Source: Capillidium heterosporum (taxonomy: Eukaryota; Entomophthoromycota; Entomophthoromycetes; Entomophthorales; Capillidiaceae). Taken from it: 64,000 nucleotides of DNA. Every line of letters starts with the position of its first letter. The first letter of the stretch is position 1. Where the stretch lies: assembly GCA_016630905.1 (NCBI GenBank), contig WBMQ01000007.1, positions 310,001 through 374,000 on the forward strand, in the 5' to 3' direction. Both the position numbers and the translations under genes were made by a program. This document shows, piece after piece, positions 58,698-64,000 of the stretch. Below the pieces are notes generated by a model. The model saw only the letters and a program-made list of their open reading frames with translations. It searched no databases and was not told where the DNA came from.

Positions 58698-60299
58698 TTA
58701 ACTCATTTGCAAGCTCTCAACGAGGGGTTCCTGAGTGATATTACAAGCCCTAAGCTTGGACTTGCGGAACCCGTACAGGAAGTAGATGACGAACCCAACC
58801 AATATCCAAACAGCAAGTCGAGCTAAGGTAGCCGGCGACGAGGCAATCACCAACGCCAGGGATACCAAGGCACCTAGGATGGGGATGAAAAAGGGACCTA
58901 GAGGTACTTTAAATGGTCGATTAAGATCCGGTCGCGTATATCGTAGCACGACAACACTCAAGTTGACTAAGGTGAAAGCTGCCAAAGTCCCAACTCCAGA
59001 AAGCTCGCCTAAGACGTCGACAGGAAGTACACCAGCTAGGATGGCGGTAAGGATGCCAATTAAGATCTGTGCCAAATAAGGAGTACCGAATTTGGGGTGA
59101 ATCCTCGAGAAAGGTCCAGGCAGGAGACCATCGCGGGCCATAGCGTAGAAGATACGTGACTGGCCCAACATCATGACCATCATTGTAGTGAGGATACCTA
59201 CGACCGCTGAAAAGTCGATAACAGCAGCCAACCATATTAACCCCGTCTTCTCAATGGCTAATGCGATGGGTTCAGCAACATTCAACTCTTTGTAGGGTAC
59301 GAGGCCTACCATCACAAGGCAGACAGCAATATAGAGGGCTGTACTTATAGTCAAGGATCCAATGATACCGATCGGCATATCACGACCCGGGTTCTTAGCT
59401 TCTTGGGCCATGGTGGAGACTGCATCGAAACCGACGTAGCTGAAGAAAACTATGGAAGAACCTTTCAATATACCTGTGACACCATAGCGACCGTAGATGC
59501 CATCCTCCTGCTCGGGGATGAACGGTGACCACAAAGAGGTATCTACGAAGGAGGCACAAGCAGCGATAAAGACGATTATAATGGATACTTTGATGACGAC
59601 TGCAGCAGCGGTGACGGTGGCCGACTCTTTAGTACCCAATGTCAATAGAATAGTTAGGATTAGCAAGACCAGCATAGCCGGTAAGTTGAGGTAGTGACCA
59701 GTAGTTAAAAAGGCTTGTTCCTTCTCTGACCAAATGACGGGTGCCGACACCAGATCTGGGTTCAATTCCACTTTGGCAGCATGTCGGAAGAAGGCGACCA
59801 GGTAGCCCGACCAGCCAACCGTTACAGCAGCTGTACCTACCAGGTATTCCAATACCAACAGCCAGCCTATGAACCAAGCTAGAAGCTCCCCCATGGTGGC
59901 ATAGGTGAAGGTGTAACTGGATCCAGCTATAGGTAACGTAGCCGCCAACTCCGAATAACTTAGGGCGGATAAACTGGCACATACACCGGAGATAATGAAA
60001 CACAGGACTACAGCTGGACCAGCGTTATTGGCAGCGACTAACCCAGAGTATACAAAGATACCTGCGCCTATTATGGCACCTACACCCAAAAAGATAAGGT
60101 GCAGGACGTTCAAGTTACGCTTCATGCCACTGGCATCTGCCTCCGCGATCAATCGATCGATGGGTTGGCGACGAAAGAGATTAAAGAAGAAGGAGCGGAC
60201 TTTCGAGGTGGATTCATAGCCGTGGTCAGTCTGGAAGTTCTTGTTAGTGTCACTAGCGTTCGAATACCCTTCACTTATGGGTTTGAGTGGCTCCGACAT
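58698..60299 (-). CDS. APC-superfamily amino-acid permease, 533 aa (upstream paralogue)
   Basis: This intronless gene encodes about 12 hydrophobic spans. TM1 carries GVGAIIGAGIFVYSGLVA, the substrate-binding glycine motif of APC transporters. Other blocks are GSSYTFTYATMGELLAW, GTAAVTVGWSGYLV, SSIVFFSYVGFDAVST, AQEAKNPGRDMPIGI, MARDGLLP and PDLNRPFKVP. All match cationic amino-acid transporters (SLC7/CAT) and the closely similar bacterial YfnA-type permeases. It lacks the fungal YAT signature I would expect of Can1/Gap1. It is a plasma- or vacuolar-membrane protein, probably a proton-coupled or facilitated amino-acid carrier; substrate not shown. The second copy follows 1.5 kb away in the same orientation and is very similar, so this is a tandem duplication. 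TATAAATA lies 198 nt upstream, implying a long leader. Confidence 0.93.
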   Translation of the reverse strand: MSEPLKPISEGYSNASDTNKNFQTDHGYESTSKVRSFFFNLFRRQPIDRLIAEADASGMKRNLNVLHLIFLGVGAIIGAGIFVYSGLVAANNAGPAVVLCFIISGVCASLSALSYSELAATLPIAGSSYTFTYATMGELLAWFIGWLLVLEYLVGTAAVTVGWSGYLVAFFRHAAKVELNPDLVSAPVIWSEKEQAFLTTGHYLNLPAMLVLLILTILLTLGTKESATVTAAAVVIKVSIIIVFIAACASFVDTSLWSPFIPEQEDGIYGRYGVTGILKGSSIVFFSYVGFDAVSTMAQEAKNPGRDMPIGIIGSLTISTALYIAVCLVMVGLVPYKELNVAEPIALAIEKTGLIWLAAVIDFSAVVGILTTMMVMMLGQSRIFYAMARDGLLPGPFSRIHPKFGTPYLAQILIGILTAILAGVLPVDVLGELSGVGTLAAFTLVNLSVVVLRYTRPDLNRPFKVPLGPFFIPILGALVSLALVIASSPATLARLAVWILVGFVIYFLYGFRKSKLRACNITQEPLVESLQMS

Positions 60300-60496
60300 A
60301 ATTTGGATAGACTTGTTGATTTATCAAGTTAAAGACGTTGAAGATGGATTTAGCTGGCAATTTGAGCTGGTTTGAACTAAGGAATCTCGTATTAGTCGTA
60401 TTTACTTGAATCCTGGCTTTGTTATAAATTTCTGGGAGATATGTGCCGACGCTAAAAAACGAGATTAACTTTCCTACTAACGGAGGTTGGGGCACC

Positions 60497-60504
60497 TATT
60501 TATA
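60497..60504 (-). promoter_or_regulatory. TATA box of the 533-aa permease gene
   Basis: TATAAATA on the minus strand lies 198 nt before the ATG, further than the 70-84 nt usual here. A long 5' leader or a 5'-UTR intron would explain it. Confidence 0.45.
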
Positions 60505-61774
60505 CTAACTTTAGATGTGAAACAAGGCGATTCCAACTTCCAAAATGTAAATTAGATCTTCACACCCAAGCACCAATCTGTCCTATATTACTTGCGTTGT
60601 AAATACAAATTTTTATAAGGATACATGTAATGTATATTTAAATAGCCCAATTAATTTCGAACCCAAATACTAACTTATTATAGTGCTTTGGCAATTAGTT
60701 ACTCAAACTTAAAACCTATAGTGCATCTAGTCTCTACTGTTTTGGAATAAAAACCTTCCACTACCAACAGTGGGCTTCTCCCCGCTTTGAGATTGTATAA
60801 GGAAAGCAGTTACTCCAACCAGGCTTACTACTCTATTTGTATTATTTTAGAATTTTTCTGATTGAATATGCAAAATATTCCAAAATAATGCTGAGCAGAG
60901 CAGTATATCTATCGTAAAGAGGATCTGATCCCAACTTGTCTTGCTTTTGTCGAAAAGTTTGACCGTTATTTGTTTATTTAAAGAACATTGAAACATTGAC
61001 TTTATGTCGAAGCCCCTCAACTGAGTTCAGTTATAAAGTTGGTTCGATTCAGCTTCATATCCCGTTGAAATGCAAGATGGCATATCGTTACAATATACCC
61101 CATCAAGTTGAACTCTTTAGATACAAGAACTTCAATCTGTACTAATTTTGCTAAAATTTAATGAGACTTGACTGGAAAATCAAAGTTCTAAAATTTAAAC
61201 TTTAAAATTCTAGTGCAAAACTCCTCAAATTACTCCATAAAAGGTGCTAATAGTTTTCTGTTCGGATATAATCTATACTTTTAGTACTGCTTAGTTTTGT
61301 TGAATCGAGTAGTACCATATTAGAAGAAAAGAGAGATAACAATTGAATGATGTAAACTATAAGCTTTTAGATAAGGAGAAATTCCAATTGTAAAATAGAA
61401 ATTACCACCCATAAAAGTTAATTGAAGAATAGCAAGAAAAGGAAGAAATTAACCAAACCTAGTAAAAATAGGTTAAAGGTTCTATACTAGACAAGGTTAA
61501 CTGCATTTGAATATATTAAGAGCATTTCAAATAGTAAAGGAATATATCTTTGAATAGTTTAAAGCAGATACAAACTTAAACTTATAGCTATTCAAAAGGT
61601 TGCATATCGTAAACAAAAAACAAAAGTTATACTACTTCGTATCAGCTTACCTATGCATTTTTCTATACTTTTAGAATCCATTGAATTACCTAATATAAAG
61701 AATCACAAAAGCTGTCAAACAAAACTTTAATTACAAAAAATAGTCGCGTTAATATTATTAGAAAAGTTGATAAA
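60505..61774. other. AT-rich spacer between tandem permeases
   Basis: No gene was seen. GGTTCGATTC near 61041 resembles a tRNA B box, but no A box or cloverleaf was found. Confidence 0.5.
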
Positions 61775-63391
61775 TTAGTGTTCATCCAAGCTGGGACCCA
61801 AGTTGATACCATCCCACTTCTCGGGGTAGTTGATTCTCGAGTTGCGTCTTCCGTAAACGAGGTAGACCAAAAGACCAATGCCAATCCAGATGACGAGACG
61901 GGTCAAAGTAGCAGGAGAGGAGGAAGCAACTAAAGCGATACAGAAGATGGCACCTAGACCGGGGATAACGTAGGGACCAAAGGGAACCTTGAAGGGACGG
62001 GGGAGGTCAGGACGACGGACTCTGAGGATGAGGACACCTAGGCATACGATGAAGAAACCGAACAAGGTACCTACACCCGACAACTCACCGAGGAGATCGA
62101 CAGGTAAAGTACCAGCCATAAGAGCAGCAACGGAGCCAACGATGGCGGTGGAGACGTAAGGAGTACCGAACTTGGGGTGGACCTTGCCGAAGAAGAGGGG
62201 GATAAGACCATCACGGGCCATGGTGTAGAAGATACGAGACTGGGCCATCATGGTGACGATCATAGCGGTAGTCATACCAAATACGGCTGAAGCACCTACA
62301 ACGGCTGATAGCCAGATTTTACCTGTAGCTGAGATACCAACGGTGATGGGCTGAGCGACGTTCAATTCATGGTAATCGACAATGCCTACCAAGACGATGC
62401 AGACAACAATGTAGAGGATGGTACAAATGATCAAAGAACCGATGATGCCGATGGGCATATCACGACCGGGGTCACGAGCCTCCTGGGCAGCAGTTGAAAC
62501 AGAGTCGAAACCGGTGTAGCAGAAGAACACGATGGAAGATCCTTTCAAGATACCGGTGGCACCGAAACGACCGTAAACGTCGTCAACGGGAGATGGAATG
62601 AAGGGAGTCAAACGGTTGATGTCGACGTCGCTAGCACAGGCGAAGATAAAGACCAAAATGATGACGATCTTCAAAATAACCATAGCAGTAGTTACACGGG
62701 CCGATTCTTTAGTACCTACGATTAACAGGATAGTCAAGGCGATCAAAATGACAACAGCAGGTAAGTTGAAGTAGTTGCCGGTGACTTCGAACTGGTAAGC
62801 ATCTTCGTTCCACTTGACGGCAGCACCGATGATCTGCTTGTAGGGAACGTAACCAGAGGCATCGACGATGAACTTTTGCAAATAACCGGACCAACCGACA
62901 GCGACGGCGGCCGTACCTACCATATACTCTAGGATGAGTACCCAGCCGACAATCCAAGCAGGGAACTCACCCATGGTGGCGTAGGTGTAAGAGTAGGCTG
63001 AACCAGCAACTGGGATCATGGCGGCGATCTCAGAGTAACATAAGGCGGATAAAGTGGCGACGAAACCAGCAATGATAAAGCATAGGGTGACGGCGGGGCC
63101 GGCGTTGTTGGCGGCGACTAAGCCTGAGTATACAAAGATACCGGTACCGATAATACAACCGATACCAATGCCTAACAGATCGATGGCGGTCAAGTTCTTT
63201 TTCATACCAGAATTTTGTACATCGTTGATCATGGCTTCGACCTTCTTCTTGGCAAAGAACTGGCGGGCAGTGAATTTGACGATGTTCTCTCCGGGAGCTC
63301 GGCTGAGGGTTGCGTAATGGGCGTTGGCCGAATCGGCGTCGGCGGTGAAGGTTTCCTTGCCGGTTGATGGGCCTTTCTCGTAGTCAGCCAT
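61775..63391 (-). CDS. APC-superfamily amino-acid permease, 538 aa (second paralogue)
   Basis: This intronless paralogue is collinear with the 533-aa permease. It has IGCIIGTGIFVYSGLVAANN in TM1, GSAYSYTYATMGEFPAW, GTAAVAVGWSGYL, SSIVFFCYTGFDSVSTAAQE, ARDPGRDMPIGI, MARDGLIPLFFGKVHPKFGTPY and PDLPRPFKVPFGPYVIPGLG. About 12 membrane spans are visible. The N-terminal 55 residues are cytosolic and polar. The third positions are more GC-rich and regular than in the other copy, suggesting strong expression. Family function is amino-acid transport of CAT/YfnA type; substrate is not shown. TATAAAAG lies 74-81 nt upstream of the ATG. A shadow frame at 61690-61884 is ignored. Confidence 0.93.
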   Translation of the reverse strand: MADYEKGPSTGKETFTADADSANAHYATLSRAPGENIVKFTARQFFAKKKVEAMINDVQNSGMKKNLTAIDLLGIGIGCIIGTGIFVYSGLVAANNAGPAVTLCFIIAGFVATLSALCYSEIAAMIPVAGSAYSYTYATMGEFPAWIVGWVLILEYMVGTAAVAVGWSGYLQKFIVDASGYVPYKQIIGAAVKWNEDAYQFEVTGNYFNLPAVVILIALTILLIVGTKESARVTTAMVILKIVIILVFIFACASDVDINRLTPFIPSPVDDVYGRFGATGILKGSSIVFFCYTGFDSVSTAAQEARDPGRDMPIGIIGSLIICTILYIVVCIVLVGIVDYHELNVAQPITVGISATGKIWLSAVVGASAVFGMTTAMIVTMMAQSRIFYTMARDGLIPLFFGKVHPKFGTPYVSTAIVGSVAALMAGTLPVDLLGELSGVGTLFGFFIVCLGVLILRVRRPDLPRPFKVPFGPYVIPGLGAIFCIALVASSSPATLTRLVIWIGIGLLVYLVYGRRNSRINYPEKWDGINLGPSLDEH

Positions 63392-63464
63392 TGTGTAGCT
63401 AAGGTTTAATTAATGAGTTGAAAAGAAAATAAGTTTTAAAAGCTAATTAAGTTGGAAGGTATCC

Positions 63465-63472
63465 CTTTTATA
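63465..63472 (-). promoter_or_regulatory. TATA box of the 538-aa permease gene
   Basis: TATAAAAG on the minus strand, 74-81 nt before the ATG at 63391. Confidence 0.6.
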
Positions 63473-64000
63473 CCATCCACAATCTTAATTCTCTCATATT
63501 TTGGTTCAGGCTTTGGATATTTCAAAGTTCTACTAATTCGCGAATTCTCTCAAGTGACTTTAAAATGTGATTCGTGATAACAGTCACATTGCCTTTCTCA
63601 AATTTTTAAAGGTTTTGTGGAATTTAGTTAGGGTTATGCCAATTAACTTTGAGCTTATGGAATTGGTCTAGCCTAGTTGGAATCCTTTTCCTTTACCGGT
63701 TAGGCTTCCTTCCATTTAATTGAGGGACCCGCACCTGCATTTAAGCCGATGGTAGGCATTTGATGGCTGGCGCTCCTTTTAATAACGAGTTTGCCAATCA
63801 ACCCATCGATCCCTTGCATTCTATTGGCAAGAATTCTTCGATTTTCATAGCGGATACATCCTGTTTTCCTTTGCTGTGGAAATGCCATAAACATAGCTTT
63901 GCCAGCAAGAATGGAGTTTCTAAATAAATTAGTTGGCCATCATTTTAGGCGCAAATAATTTAACTCTATAAAGCATCTGCCAATAGCAATTCATAATCTG
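63473..64000. other. upstream flank to window end
   Basis: No supported gene was found. The minus frame at 63700-63894 has no family signal and may be chance or the edge of something outside the window. Confidence 0.5.

Noticed and set aside
61030-61060. tRNA B-box-like GGTTCGATTC
   Set aside because: No A box at the right distance and no acceptor stem could be paired. The GATTCGAAC sites near 20165 and 45050 fail similarly.

Overview
The window looks like nuclear DNA of a filamentous, probably early-diverging fungus. AT-rich spacers separate compact genes with many short GT-AG introns, mostly about 35-60 nt. Gene content is fungal: three Zn2Cys6 (zinc binuclear cluster) proteins, an F-box/LRR-like protein and a NmrA-like oxidoreductase. 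An Entomophthoromycotina-type genome such as Conidiobolus would fit, but that is a guess from general style.

Regions. 1.5-9.6 kb is a housekeeping block: arginase (+), a LisH/CTLH/WD40 protein (-), a meiotic MND1 homologue with a twice-broken reading frame (+), and an AGC-family kinase resembling S6K/Psk (+). 10-17 kb holds a small unknown gene with a good TATA box and an 827-aa protein with a Zn2Cys6 cluster at each end (-). 18.3-19.3 kb encodes an exosome ring subunit of the Mtr3/EXOSC6 type (+). 19.5-31 kb is almost gene-free. It has one intact secreted cysteine-rich protein (21.5 kb), a weak LTR-like candidate, and three decayed copies of a >1 kb element whose minus strand resembles the end of a LINE reverse transcriptase. 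31.4-32.5 kb is a second Zn2Cys6 gene (-). 32.6-38.3 kb is again empty apart from a stop-laden reading frame at its right edge. 38.35-43.5 kb has a U1A/U2B''-like spliceosomal protein (-), a helical-repeat, possibly mitochondrial protein (+) and a NmrA-like protein (-). 45.3-46.3 kb is a third Zn2Cys6 gene (-). 48.5-51.9 kb is an AVL9 homologue in 20 exons (+). 54.4-56.3 kb holds two decayed copies of the 21.5-kb cysteine-rich gene, head to head. 56.9-58.4 kb is the F-box/LRR-like gene (+). 58.7-63.4 kb has two tandem intronless amino-acid permeases of bacterial/CAT type (-).

How the genes relate. There is no operon-like cluster or obvious pathway. Arginase and the two amino-acid permeases both touch amino-acid (possibly basic amino-acid) metabolism, but they lie about 57 kb apart. 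MND1 belongs to meiotic recombination. U1A/U2B'', Mtr3 and AVL9 are RNA or trafficking housekeeping genes. TATA-like boxes 70-84 nt before the ATG recur at arginase, the kinase, the small 10.4-kb gene, one Zn2Cys6 gene, the NmrA-like gene and one permease. Most other genes lack one at that position; the second permease and the cysteine-rich family have TATA boxes at other spacings.

Most notable: the two +1 frameshifts in MND1, the double-ended Zn2Cys6 protein, the one-intact/two-dead family of 14-cysteine secreted proteins, and the three-copy decayed element. Splice sites were placed by hand from GT-AG signals, frame and family similarity. The spliced totals of the multi-exon genes divide by three, except MND1, which does so once its two extra bases are discounted.
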